Source: UBA2316 sp043757515 (lineage in GTDB: Bacteria > Bdellovibrionota > Bdellovibrionia > Bdellovibrionales > Bdellovibrionaceae). Taken from it: 64,000 nucleotides of DNA. The DNA lies in NCBI GenBank assembly GCA_043757515.1, contig JAYVPD010000012.1, positions 25,284-89,283 on the forward strand, read 5' to 3'. Within the stretch, counting starts at the first letter, position 1, and each line of letters starts with the position of its first letter. This document shows, piece by piece, positions 23,287 to 32,514 of the stretch. The position numbers were made by a program, and so were the translations under genes. Under the pieces are notes generated by a model that made no database searches, was not told the origin of the DNA, and saw only the letters and a list, made by a program, of their open reading frames with translations.

Positions 23287-26200
23287 GTGGGACTAAACAC
23301 AAAATTAATTTATTTTGTTAAATCTATTCTGTTTTTAGGATTTAGCATTTTGTTTTTAAACGCCTGTGGATTAAATACTCCGGCAGTCAGCGATCTATCT
23401 TCAAGTTCGAAAAATACCGGAGCCCCCGACACGTCTAATCTTTTACAAATTAAGGTCACAGATAGCAATGGCAGTCTTTTCAAAGACCCGTCAGTTCCAC
23501 TAACTGTAGGTACGAAGCTTACTTTGAAAGCCGCATTGTTTAATCTCAGTGGTGATTTTGTAAAAGAAGAAAGTGTTTTCTGGTCTATAAAAACTCTTTC
23601 TGGTGGATTAAATTCGGGTCTCAGTTGCATAGCCATACCGTCGACGACCTGCGATTTTACTCCACTTCAAGCCGGTGTGGTCATTTTAGAAGCGTCTTAC
23701 ATTGGCACTGATAAAACAGTCATTGGACTGAACGCTTCGTCGCCTCCCATTATGGTGACGTCACTTAGTGTCCCGTCCACAATGACCATTCAAAGCGGTG
23801 ACAATCAACTGGTTGTGGCGAATTCAGATAGTACGAGTCCATTAGCTGTTATTGCTAAGGATAGTTTTGGTCAACCGGTCACAGGAGTCACAGTGAGTTT
23901 CACAGTGACTGCGGGCGGCGGCTCCGTAAACTCAGCAACGGCCATTACAGACACAAATGGAATTGCCCGGTCTATTTTTCATAGCTCTACTTTAGCGGGC
24001 AGCCTAAATAATACAATTGTAGCACAAGTCGTTGCTAATCCAGCGTTGATCCAAACACTGCATGCCTCAACGATCGCTGGTGGGGCAGACCATTTATCTT
24101 ATCTAGTGCAGCCAGCGGGAAGTTATTCTTTAGTGGCGCTTAATTCTCAGCCCGTTGTTCAGCTTCGCGATCTCTATGATAACGTAGTCTCTAGTAATGC
24201 CAATGTTGTATTGACCAGACAAGCAGGTACAGGAGCGTTGGGCGGAACCACAACACTTCCGATGATTAACGGCACCGCTTCGTTTTCTAATGTGACTTAT
24301 TCAGTTGCAGAAACAGGAATTGTGCTTCGAGCAACCAGCGGTGCGCTGGGTGTAAACTCGGTTCCATTTATTGTGGCGACCTCGGGCGGCGCTGTAGATC
24401 GCGATCCCGATGATGTCATTTTTAAATTTTCCGTTTCTTATGTTGGCGGTGCGCCGGGCCGAACTTCTTCAAATAGTGTTACCATCGCAGGAATTGCCGT
24501 TCCAATCGATATCACTCTCAGCGGAGCTGGCAATCCAAAACTCATTCTAAATGGTGGTGCTGAAGTGGCCTCATTAACCGGAGTCGGTGTCGGAGCGCAG
24601 ATCGCTGTGGCGGTGGATGCACCAACGATTTTAGGAAATAAAAATACGGTTACAGTTTATATGGGCACTCGAATTGAAACCTGGGAACTTGGCTATGCGG
24701 ACTCTACAAAAATAGCACCCGTATTTGTTACAAGTACAAATTATGCTGGAAATTTTGGCGGCGTTAGTAGCGCCGATACAGCCTGCCAAACCGTTGCGAC
24801 GAATGCTGGCCTCGGTGGAAATTGGATGGCCATGGTTGCGACCGCTACTTCGGCATCAGTTCGCACTCGCATTCCTTGGAATTATGGTCAGGTTCGCAGG
24901 CTGGACGGTGTGATTGTCGCAAATGATTTCAACGATCTTTGGGATGGCGTTTGGGCTTTTCCGATAAATGTAACTGAAAATCAAGCTGTTAAAAATTCAG
25001 ACGTGTGGTGGGGAAATACCATTTTCGGTGAAGGATATGTTGGCGCCCCAAGCGCAGACTGCGGTACCTGGACGTCCAATTCAGGCGGTGCTACAAGTAC
25101 AGTGATGGCTTCGGCCTCGACGACATTAGCTGTTAATAATTCAAAAGCCTGTTCAAGCACGTTAGCCTTTTTTTGTATGGGCGATACGTCTGGTGCCGCG
25201 GACACGGATCCAACTGATGTTGATTTCTTGGCAGACGTTTCGTACGTTGCAAGCGCAAGAAAAGTTTCAAATATAATTACTATTACAGGCATCACAGCCA
25301 GCATTCCTGTTTCTATTGCTGGAAGCAGCGGGACTCCGCAGATCAAAATAAATGGTGGCGCAGAAGTGTCCTCGGGAACAGCCTCGCTGGGTGATACGAT
25401 TCAATTAGTGATGGATGCGCCAAGTAGTTTGGGTACAAAAAATACAGCTACCGTTACGATGGGCAGCGACGTGCGCACGTGGTGGGTTGGGTACGCTGAC
25501 AACACAAAAACGGCGCGGGTATTTGTTTCTGATTATAAATATCCAGGGGGATCTTTTGGTGGCTCATCAGGAATGGACAGTCGTTGTCAAACGATGGCCG
25601 GCAATGCTGGCTATGCGGGAACGTGGAAAGCATTAATCGGTGATAGTAGCAATGGCGGTGGACCGCGTAACCGAATGAACTATAATTGGGGAAATTTACT
25701 TCGAATTGACGGCGCGGTTGTCGCAACTTCTTGGTCAGATTTGTGGGATGGGTCGATTGCGAATTCAATTTCTGTAGATGAATTTGCAAACACACAAAAT
25801 GGATCTGCCTGGACAGGTTCAACAAGTCAGGGTGCCTTGGATGTCAACGGCATAGGAACCTGTTCAAATTGGTCCGTAAGATCAGCGTTTGCACGAGGGG
25901 GCTCGACGGCCTCGACTTCTTCAACTTGGATAAATAATGCATCGTTAGATTGTAACGATGGTGGCGGCTATTATTTTTATTGTGTCGAAGATGTACCAGC
26001 AGTCGATACTCTTCCTACGGCTTTAAATTTCCCAGTAGAAGTTTCCTACGTAAGCGGAGTCGGTGGTCGCACAGGATCGGTAACACAAACTATTCGTGGA
26101 ATAAGCCAAGCGGTTTCTGTCTCGATTTCGGCAACCGGCGGAAATGCTACTTTTAAAATAAATGGCGGCGCGGAAGTGACATCGGGCACAGTGCAATGGG

Positions 26201-28446
26201 GTGATACTGTAAAAATATTTATGGATTCTCCTACAGTTTTTGGAACCAAGTATACGGCCACTTTAACTGTGGGCAGTGGTGTCTACACTTGGTCTTTGGG
26301 TTATGCAGATTCATCTATTACAGCTCGAATTTTTGTTGCCGACACAGCGTTAGCTCCGAGTAGCTTGGGTGGACTTTCAGGTGCTGATTCCAAATGCCAA
26401 GCGATGGCGACGACTGCAAGCTATTCTGGAACTTGGAAAGCATTACTTGCAACTACTACTTTTGGCGGCCCAAGAAATCGTATGAATTTTAATTGGGGTA
26501 CTCTTAAGCGAATCGACGGGGCTGTCGTAGCTACATCATGGTCGGATTTGTGGGATGGAACTATTGCTAATAGTATTAATCGTGATGAAAATGGAAATTT
26601 AATTAGTACGGGCTGGGTAATTACTGGTTCCGATGCTTTAGGAAATTTAGATTCCACTTCGGGAATCACAACGTGCAATGATTGGTCTACAAACAATTCA
26701 TCTGTTGTGTATCGTATGGGATCCGTGGGGTCGACATCTGGAACCTGGCTGTTCAATGCGATGTCTTATTGCGATGCCAGTATTTACGCCTACTACTATT
26801 GCTATGAGGACACAGTGGTTGCCGATACAGATCCAGGAAATTTATATTTTCCAATGGAAGTTTCCAACACGGCCGGTGTTCCAGGACGCAAAACGTCGTC
26901 GACTGTTTCTATAAAAGGAATTAACCAAGCGGTTTCAGTTACAGTCAGCGGTGCTAGCGGTAATCCGGCGATAAAAATAAATGGCGGGGCCGAAGTGGCT
27001 TCTGGCACAGTGAATTGGGGCGACACTGTTCAAGTTGTCATGGATGCGCCAAGTGTTTTTGGTACTAAATATACGGCTACTATCAATATTGGCAGCGGGT
27101 CCTACACTTGGAATCTGGCCTATGCGGACAGCACCATTACTGCTAAAGTTTTTGTCACCTCGGGATTATACACTGGAAATTTAAATGGAAGCGGCGGACC
27201 AAATGGGATTTGCCAAACAACTGCGACTGCAGCAGGGTATTCGGGAACGTGGAAAGCTATTTTTTCAACATCCTCGTCGAAAATTCGTGAAACAGCGCCT
27301 TTCAATTGGGGTACTTTGGCCCGAGTCGATGGAGTCGCTGCTGCGACTAATTGGTCTGATCTTTGGGATGGAAGCCTTACTAACCCAATTACCAAAGACG
27401 AAAATGGTGCGAGTACAACGGGTTATGCATGGACCGGCAGTGCCAGCAATGGTTCGGCGACAGCGCTCAATTGTAACGATTGGGGATCGTCGAGCTCAGC
27501 AATACTGGGTCGTTATGGCCAGATAACAAGCAATTCTAATTGGATTTCGTTTTCGGATTATGATTGCGTCAATTACGCATCCCACTTGTATTGCATTGAA
27601 GACACAGTTTCAAATGATCTCACTCCGTATAACTTTTTTGTCCCTTATAAGCTTTATCAAAATACCAGCACACGAATTTCATCCGTAGCTGTGCCCGTAA
27701 CAGGAATCACGGCAGCGGCAGCGGTTACGATTTCAGGAGCAAGCGGTAATCCAGCCTTTAAAATTAACGGAGGCGCCGAGGTGACATCAGGAAATGTGAA
27801 CAATGGGGATACAATTACACTAGTTATGGATAGCCCAGGCACATTTAATCAAAGTAATAAAATGACCGTGCAAATTGGGAATGGTGCGGCCACTCCATGG
27901 CGTGTATGGACCGGCGATGGCTCAAGCGGAATACAGAAGCGTATTTTCGTAACGTCGACAACCTATTTGGGAAATATTGGCGGAATCGCCGCCGTCGATG
28001 CTCTTTGCCAAGCCCGCGGAAATTCTAATGCCGGCTTAGCTGGAAAAACCTGGAAAGCATTGGTTTCTGGTCCAAGCACCTCCGAAGTCGATTGGGCCAT
28101 AAATCACATTGGCTACAACTGGGCCGAGTTATGGACGATAAATCCTGACGGTTCATTGCGAAATAAAGTTTTAAATGGATCACAAATTTGGAATACGCCA
28201 ATCAGTTTGGTAAATACTGTCAATTACACAGAAGCAGGCGCTGTTGCTACAGCTACAACAATGGCCTGGACAGGCACTAATCAATATGGATTTGGAAATA
28301 GCACAAGTGCGTGTAATACCTGGACATTCGGATCCTATCAACAGACATCGACTCGAGGCAATCGAGCTAGTCCCGGCGACAATTGGGTCAACGATAGTGC
28401 CGCTGGTTGTGATAATCCCAGCATTTTATACTGTATAGAACAATAG
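23287..28446 (+). CDS. Giant surface lipoprotein with five DUF1554-like repeats
   Basis: 1719 residues from GTG 23287 (AAGG upstream). Leader ends 'FLNACGL', a clear lipobox. Residues of about 150-360 are Ig-like, including a Big_1-type stretch ('VTGVTVSFTVTAGGGSV'). Then five modules follow (about 368-637, 638-905, 906-1178, 1179-1440, 1441-1719). Each pairs a small Ig-like part ('KINGGAEV', 'GDTVQVVMDAPS', 'YADS') with a lectin-like DUF1554 part ('VFVTS', 'GTWKAL', 'WSDLWDG', 'CNDW', 'YCIED'). The family is known from Leptospira and other surface proteins. Conserved Cys suggest disulphides. Probably a long outer-membrane-anchored adhesin or ligand binder. Stands alone; divergent from the cco operon. 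Confidence 0.85.
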   Translation: MGLNTKLIYFVKSILFLGFSILFLNACGLNTPAVSDLSSSSKNTGAPDTSNLLQIKVTDSNGSLFKDPSVPLTVGTKLTLKAALFNLSGDFVKEESVFWSIKTLSGGLNSGLSCIAIPSTTCDFTPLQAGVVILEASYIGTDKTVIGLNASSPPIMVTSLSVPSTMTIQSGDNQLVVANSDSTSPLAVIAKDSFGQPVTGVTVSFTVTAGGGSVNSATAITDTNGIARSIFHSSTLAGSLNNTIVAQVVANPALIQTLHASTIAGGADHLSYLVQPAGSYSLVALNSQPVVQLRDLYDNVVSSNANVVLTRQAGTGALGGTTTLPMINGTASFSNVTYSVAETGIVLRATSGALGVNSVPFIVATSGGAVDRDPDDVIFKFSVSYVGGAPGRTSSNSVTIAGIAVPIDITLSGAGNPKLILNGGAEVASLTGVGVGAQIAVAVDAPTILGNKNTVTVYMGTRIETWELGYADSTKIAPVFVTSTNYAGNFGGVSSADTACQTVATNAGLGGNWMAMVATATSASVRTRIPWNYGQVRRLDGVIVANDFNDLWDGVWAFPINVTENQAVKNSDVWWGNTIFGEGYVGAPSADCGTWTSNSGGATSTVMASASTTLAVNNSKACSSTLAFFCMGDTSGAADTDPTDVDFLADVSYVASARKVSNIITITGITASIPVSIAGSSGTPQIKINGGAEVSSGTASLGDTIQLVMDAPSSLGTKNTATVTMGSDVRTWWVGYADNTKTARVFVSDYKYPGGSFGGSSGMDSRCQTMAGNAGYAGTWKALIGDSSNGGGPRNRMNYNWGNLLRIDGAVVATSWSDLWDGSIANSISVDEFANTQNGSAWTGSTSQGALDVNGIGTCSNWSVRSAFARGGSTASTSSTWINNASLDCNDGGGYYFYCVEDVPAVDTLPTALNFPVEVSYVSGVGGRTGSVTQTIRGISQAVSVSISATGGNATFKINGGAEVTSGTVQWGDTVKIFMDSPTVFGTKYTATLTVGSGVYTWSLGYADSSITARIFVADTALAPSSLGGLSGADSKCQAMATTASYSGTWKALLATTTFGGPRNRMNFNWGTLKRIDGAVVATSWSDLWDGTIANSINRDENGNLISTGWVITGSDALGNLDSTSGITTCNDWSTNNSSVVYRMGSVGSTSGTWLFNAMSYCDASIYAYYYCYEDTVVADTDPGNLYFPMEVSNTAGVPGRKTSSTVSIKGINQAVSVTVSGASGNPAIKINGGAEVASGTVNWGDTVQVVMDAPSVFGTKYTATINIGSGSYTWNLAYADSTITAKVFVTSGLYTGNLNGSGGPNGICQTTATAAGYSGTWKAIFSTSSSKIRETAPFNWGTLARVDGVAAATNWSDLWDGSLTNPITKDENGASTTGYAWTGSASNGSATALNCNDWGSSSSAILGRYGQITSNSNWISFSDYDCVNYASHLYCIEDTVSNDLTPYNFFVPYKLYQNTSTRISSVAVPVTGITAAAAVTISGASGNPAFKINGGAEVTSGNVNNGDTITLVMDSPGTFNQSNKMTVQIGNGAATPWRVWTGDGSSGIQKRIFVTSTTYLGNIGGIAAVDALCQARGNSNAGLAGKTWKALVSGPSTSEVDWAINHIGYNWAELWTINPDGSLRNKVLNGSQIWNTPISLVNTVNYTEAGAVATATTMAWTGTNQYGFGNSTSACNTWTFGSYQQTSTRGNRASPGDNWVNDSAAGCDNPSILYCIEQ
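24385..28440 (+). repeat. Five degenerate intragenic modules of about 800 bp
   Basis: The coding sequence is a tandem array of units beginning near 24385, 25200, 26000, 26820 and 27600, each encoding an Ig-like plus DUF1554-like pair. Units 2-4 are most alike ('WSDLWDG' and 'GGAEV' recur), unit 5 most divergent. Such arrays can gain or lose units by recombination. Confidence 0.75.
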
Positions 28447-28463
28447 TCTTACTGAGTGCATTT

Positions 28464-29144
28464 CTAAACTAGCCGGTACCCAACGCCTGGCTCTGTTAAA
28501 ATGTGTTTTGGCTGTGAAGGATTTTTTTCGATTTTTTTCCTCAGTTCTTTAATATAGATGCGCAGGTAATGAGTTTCATGTTCGGCAATAGCGCCCCAAA
28601 TTTGTTTTAAAAGCACAGATTGGGAAACTACTTTGCCTTGGTCCCGCACTAGTCTCGAAATCACTTCGAATTCTGTTTTTGTGAGTTTAATAACGGCGCC
28701 AGAAACTAAAACTTGTTTTTGGTTGAGGTCTATTTTTAGATCGCCAGATTCAAAAATCGGTGTGGCTTCGGCATGGCCATGGTGGCGTAAACCAACTCGG
28801 ACTCGCGCAAGTAATTCAGAAGGCCCAAACGGTTTTGTTAAATAGTCATCGGCACCGGCATCAAGCAAGCGCACTTTTACGGACTCGTCGTCCGTTGCGG
28901 TTAGGATAATGACCGGTATCGTTGTCCAGGTTCGTAGTTCCTTTAGAACCTGATAGCCATCCATATCCGGCAGACCAAGATCCAAAATAACTAAGTGAGG
29001 ATGAAAATTCGTAGCGGCGCTTAAACCATCAACGGCCGTTTTTGCTTCGCTGACTTCGTAGCCTTGATTTTTCAAATTGAGGGTGATTACATTTCTAATC
29101 GCGGCTTCATCGTCAATAATAAGTACTCGCAAACTTTGGTTCAT
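28464..29144 (-). CDS. kdpE: Kdp response regulator KdpE
   Basis: 226 residues, the usual KdpE length. Receiver domain with the acidic pocket 'IIDDEAA' and phospho-Asp in 'VILDLGLPDMDG', Lys in 'DDYLTKPFG', then an OmpR-type winged helix ('LTKTEFEVISRLVRDQGK', 'YLRIYIKELRKKI', 'TEPGVGYRLV'). It overlaps the end of kdpD by 4 bp. Expected to activate kdpFABC from the large inverted repeat at 32332-32378 when potassium is scarce. Confidence 0.95.
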   Translation of the reverse strand: MNQSLRVLIIDDEAAIRNVITLNLKNQGYEVSEAKTAVDGLSAATNFHPHLVILDLGLPDMDGYQVLKELRTWTTIPVIILTATDDESVKVRLLDAGADDYLTKPFGPSELLARVRVGLRHHGHAEATPIFESGDLKIDLNQKQVLVSGAVIKLTKTEFEVISRLVRDQGKVVSQSVLLKQIWGAIAEHETHYLRIYIKELRKKIEKNPSQPKHILTEPGVGYRLV

Positions 29145-31837
29145 GATTCAACCTCGTTTGGAATAGCCGGTTGTTCTTCCAGTGGCAGTTCAATGACAAA
29201 TCTAGATCCCCGAGGTGATAATGGCTCATAATTGATATTTCCGCGATGCAAAGACACAATTCCTTTTACTATAGAAAGTCCAAGTCCGGTTCCACCAGGG
29301 GCAGCCCCAGGTACCCGGTAAAATTTATCGAATATTTTTGGAATGGAGTCTTCAGGGATACCTGGTCCGTCATCTTCAATAACTAATTTTGCCATGGTTC
29401 CGCTTGAAAAACCGTGAATAGAAATACGACTTCCTTCTGGAGCATATTGGGTGGCATTTAGAATTAAATTTGAAATTGCATGTTCAAAAAGTCTAAAATC
29501 TATTTTCAAAAGTCCAATGTCCGGTGAAATTTCAACTTCAATTTTATGTCGGCGGGTAGATTTAGAAATCTTTTTAAGGACTACACCGACAAGATCACTC
29601 AAATCTTGCCATTCTAATTTCAAAGCGAGTACTCCAGAACTGAGACGGCTCATATCTAATAGATTTTCAATCACTTGATTAAGCCGGTTACCAGCTTCGC
29701 TTAGATTGGTGGCTATTTCCCTAACATAAGGGTCACTTACAAGTTCGCTATCAAGTGCCGCCGTTGATCCTAGAATCGCTGTGAGCGGTGTTCTTAGCTC
29801 GTGAGATATAGAATTTAATAATGTTTGATGGAGCATTTCCGAATCTTTTAATCGTTGCGCTTCCATCCATCGGCGGCTTAAAAAATGTCGTTCAATGGAA
29901 ACTCCAAGCTGACTGGTGATCGATAAAAGCAAAGTTTGCTGATCTGGTCCGAGTTTTCTAATTTTTCTGTTTGGTCGAAATACAAACATTCCCACGGTTT
30001 CAGAAACTCCCCGAAGCGGAATATAAAGACTTCGTGATTCACCCAATGTATCGGTTGACCAACCAGCGGCCTTTTGATTTTGAAAACTCCATAGTGCAAC
30101 AGCCCGTTCTTTGTCGTCGAGCCGCAGGCAAAGTGTTTTTTCAGAATCAAAAATAAGAAAGCCTTCTTTTGATTTCAAAATCACTCCGCAGTCTGCATCC
30201 AGAGTCTGGCCTACGCGGGTTTTTATTTTCTCGATAAATTCTTGTTTGTCTTTGCTGTTTGAAATGTCTCTTAACACTTCATAAAGAACATTGGTGCGTT
30301 CTTCGCGATCACGAATAATTAATTCATGGAACCGAATTCGATTTGTTAAAAAACCAGTAATTAGCGCCACAACAAAATAAACAAAACATAGAATCATGTC
30401 CTCTGGCTGAGCAATAACAAACGTAAATCGAGGAGGAATAAAACCAAAATTCCAGGTTAAGGCACTTACGGTGGCCGCAAACAAAACGGCGCCCAGACTT
30501 CCAAATAGTCCAACAACTAGAACTCCCAACAAAAATATAAATCCAACAGTTCTATACCCCACAATAGGCTCAAGACTGGCTCCAACTACAGTCATGCCAA
30601 TTAGAAACCAAAGGGTGTTCCAATATTTTTGCCAGCCAAAATCGGTTTGATAATGAGAAAGTTCATTTTTTAAAGTCGGACGGACGCGATTTTCCTGATC
30701 TTGACGAACGACATGAACGTCAATTTCCAAACTTTCTTTTACTAGTTTTTCTAACAGTGATCCGCCTTCCAGCAGATCTCGAAACCATCGTCGGGTCGGG
30801 CGTCCTACAATAACTTGTGTGACATTTTTCTGCCTCGAGATACGTTTAATGGCCTCGGGCAAATTGGTTTCTGTAGTTGTAATGACTTCGGCTTTTAGTT
30901 CTTTTGCCAGATTTAGATTTTTAAGCAATTGCGCTTGATCTTCATCGTTCAAATATATTCCTGTGTCGATATGCACAGCTATCCAAGGTGCTTCCAAATT
31001 ATAAGCAAGGCGGCGAGTGGCCCTAATGACTTTTTCAGAATAAGGACTATGCGAAACGGCCACCAGCAATCGCTCGTTAGTTTGCCAGGGCTTTTCGTCT
31101 TTCACCGAGGAAAATCGCTGTAGATCATGATCCACGCGTTCTGCCGTTAATCGTAGGGCAATTTCTCGCAGCGCAGTTAGTTTGTCTTCCTTAAAAAATC
31201 CATCGGCAGCGGTAACGGCTTTTTCGCCAAGGTAAACCTTTCCTTCCTGCAGTCGTTTCAGGAGTTCAACTGGGGCAATATCCACAAGTTCGACTTGGCC
31301 TGCGCGCTCTAGAATGCTGTCGGGAACAGTTTCGCGAATTCTAATTCCAGTGATGGATTCAACCGCGTCTTTTCGACTTTCTAGATGTTGAACATTAAGG
31401 GCTGTGTAGACATCAATTCCATTATCTAAAATTTCCAGCACGTCCTGATAGCGCTTCTGATGCCTGGACCCTGGAATATTTGTGTGTGCTAGTTCATCCA
31501 CGATGACAAGATCTGGCTTTCTGGCAAGAATAGCATCTAGATCCATTTCCTCTAGCTGAGCCCCTCGATAGGTCACCGAACGTCTGGATACAATTTCATG
31601 GCCACTCAGTAAAGCCGCCGTTTCATTTCGGCCATGAGTTTCCACAACGCCAACAACAACATCGATTCCTTCAGATTTTTTTTGTTGGGCGGCTCGAAGC
31701 ATCGCAAATGTTTTTCCAACCCCGGCAGACATCCCAAGGAAAACGCGAAGTTTGGCAGATGAACGTGCGCTGTCCTCTTGATTTATGACTTTTAAAAGCT
31801 CGTCGGGATCTAAGGCTCCGCTGCGCTTTGAGTCCAC
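29141..31837 (-). CDS. kdpD: Potassium-sensing histidine kinase KdpD
   Basis: 898 residues, start GTG 31837 with GGAG 6 bp upstream. Order of domains: KdpD N-terminal domain with Walker A 'GMSAGVGKT' (about 34-42), a universal-stress-like domain ('LLVAVSHSPYSEKVIRATRR', near 258), four helices (about 405-500), a GAF-like domain, the phospho-His box 'SISHELRTPL' and an ATPase domain ('NLILNATQYAPEG', 'DDGPGIP', 'GTGLGLSIV'). It senses low potassium and phosphorylates KdpE. Here kdpDE runs opposite to kdpFABC, whereas in E. coli it follows kdpC. Confidence 0.96.
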   Translation of the reverse strand: MDSKRSGALDPDELLKVINQEDSARSSAKLRVFLGMSAGVGKTFAMLRAAQQKKSEGIDVVVGVVETHGRNETAALLSGHEIVSRRSVTYRGAQLEEMDLDAILARKPDLVIVDELAHTNIPGSRHQKRYQDVLEILDNGIDVYTALNVQHLESRKDAVESITGIRIRETVPDSILERAGQVELVDIAPVELLKRLQEGKVYLGEKAVTAADGFFKEDKLTALREIALRLTAERVDHDLQRFSSVKDEKPWQTNERLLVAVSHSPYSEKVIRATRRLAYNLEAPWIAVHIDTGIYLNDEDQAQLLKNLNLAKELKAEVITTTETNLPEAIKRISRQKNVTQVIVGRPTRRWFRDLLEGGSLLEKLVKESLEIDVHVVRQDQENRVRPTLKNELSHYQTDFGWQKYWNTLWFLIGMTVVGASLEPIVGYRTVGFIFLLGVLVVGLFGSLGAVLFAATVSALTWNFGFIPPRFTFVIAQPEDMILCFVYFVVALITGFLTNRIRFHELIIRDREERTNVLYEVLRDISNSKDKQEFIEKIKTRVGQTLDADCGVILKSKEGFLIFDSEKTLCLRLDDKERAVALWSFQNQKAAGWSTDTLGESRSLYIPLRGVSETVGMFVFRPNRKIRKLGPDQQTLLLSITSQLGVSIERHFLSRRWMEAQRLKDSEMLHQTLLNSISHELRTPLTAILGSTAALDSELVSDPYVREIATNLSEAGNRLNQVIENLLDMSRLSSGVLALKLEWQDLSDLVGVVLKKISKSTRRHKIEVEISPDIGLLKIDFRLFEHAISNLILNATQYAPEGSRISIHGFSSGTMAKLVIEDDGPGIPEDSIPKIFDKFYRVPGAAPGGTGLGLSIVKGIVSLHRGNINYEPLSPRGSRFVIELPLEEQPAIPNEVES

Positions 31838-32013
31838 TAGTATCTCCTTAAAAGGAATTAGTATTTTAATTCGTGCATGGCCAATTCAGTTTCAAAGCAT
31901 TCAATCGTTGCACTCTAACGTTTATACCAAAATTGTAAGGTTTGGTCAGGTCATTGATAGCTTTGCGCATGGCGCTGGTCTCAATTCCTTGTCTCGTGAG
32001 AAATCAAACTCAT

Positions 32014-32292
32014 TTAGATTCCGGCCAAAACTCGATAGAACCTAATAAATATAGCCAAAGCTCCAACTAATGCTGAGAGTTTAATTATTTTTACTCTTTC
32101 TTTTTCCACAGCTGGATCCTTTCTTTGTTTTAACAAAGGTACCGAAAGAAAAATAAATAACGCGAGCAAAAGAATTCTTTCGACTGTTATGAGCTGAGCA
32201 AAACTTGGCAACTCTACTTGGGCGGGTGCCAATGGCGCAGATATATAACCAACCGCGGACGCTTGGTTGATCAAATAGAATAAGAGTCTCAT
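32014..32292 (-). CDS. Small two-helix membrane protein divergent from kdpFABC
   Basis: 92 residues. A perfect AGGAGG lies 7 bp before ATG 32292, so the gene is real. A leader-like start ('MRLLFYLINQASAVGYISAP') and two hydrophobic helices, 'RILLLALFIFLSVPLL' (about 39-54) and 'IIKLSALVGALAIFIRF' (about 69-85), flank a short charged loop 'KQRKDPAVEKERVK'. No family recognised. It shares its upstream region with kdpF, and the mirrored inverted repeat there is oriented equally to both genes, so it is probably induced with the Kdp pump. A potassium-linked accessory role is inference. Confidence 0.75.
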   Translation of the reverse strand: MRLLFYLINQASAVGYISAPLAPAQVELPSFAQLITVERILLLALFIFLSVPLLKQRKDPAVEKERVKIIKLSALVGALAIFIRFYRVLAGI

Positions 32293-32331
32293 TTTATGCC
32301 TCCTGGTACTTCTTTAGGCTAGACGCTAGTA

Positions 32332-32378
32332 GCGTAAAAAAGATGTAAAAAATTTTTATTTTTACATCTTTTTTACGC
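32332..32378. promoter_or_regulatory. Perfect 20-bp inverted repeat, probable double KdpE operator
   Basis: GCGTAAAAAAGATGTAAAAA (32332-32351) is exactly mirrored at 32359-32378 across a 7-bp spacer. Each arm contains two direct half-sites of the TTTTTAC type about 10-11 bp apart, the layout expected for an OmpR-family dimer and close to the T-rich KdpE box of E. coli. One arm faces kdpF, the other the divergent membrane-protein gene. Confidence 0.8.
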
Positions 32379-32423
32379 GGCGCTGAGTAATCATAAATGG
32401 AAGCAGAGAATTTGGAGGAACCT

Positions 32424-32507
32424 ATGGATTTTATTGTAGCTGGTCTGATTGGATGTGTAGTTCTAGTTTATTTAACGTACGCTCTATTTAACCCAGAAAA
32501 GTTTTGA
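32424..32507 (+). CDS. kdpF: Kdp complex small subunit KdpF
   Basis: 27 residues, beginning 'MDFIVAGLIGCVVLVYL' and ending 'TYALFNPEKF'. GGAGGA sits just before ATG 32424. A single helix with the typical C-terminal 'P-E-x-F' tail and position directly before kdpA (8 bp gap) identify KdpF, which stabilises the KdpABC pump. Confidence 0.92.
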   Translation: MDFIVAGLIGCVVLVYLTYALFNPEKF

Positions 32508-32514
32508 GGCTTTT

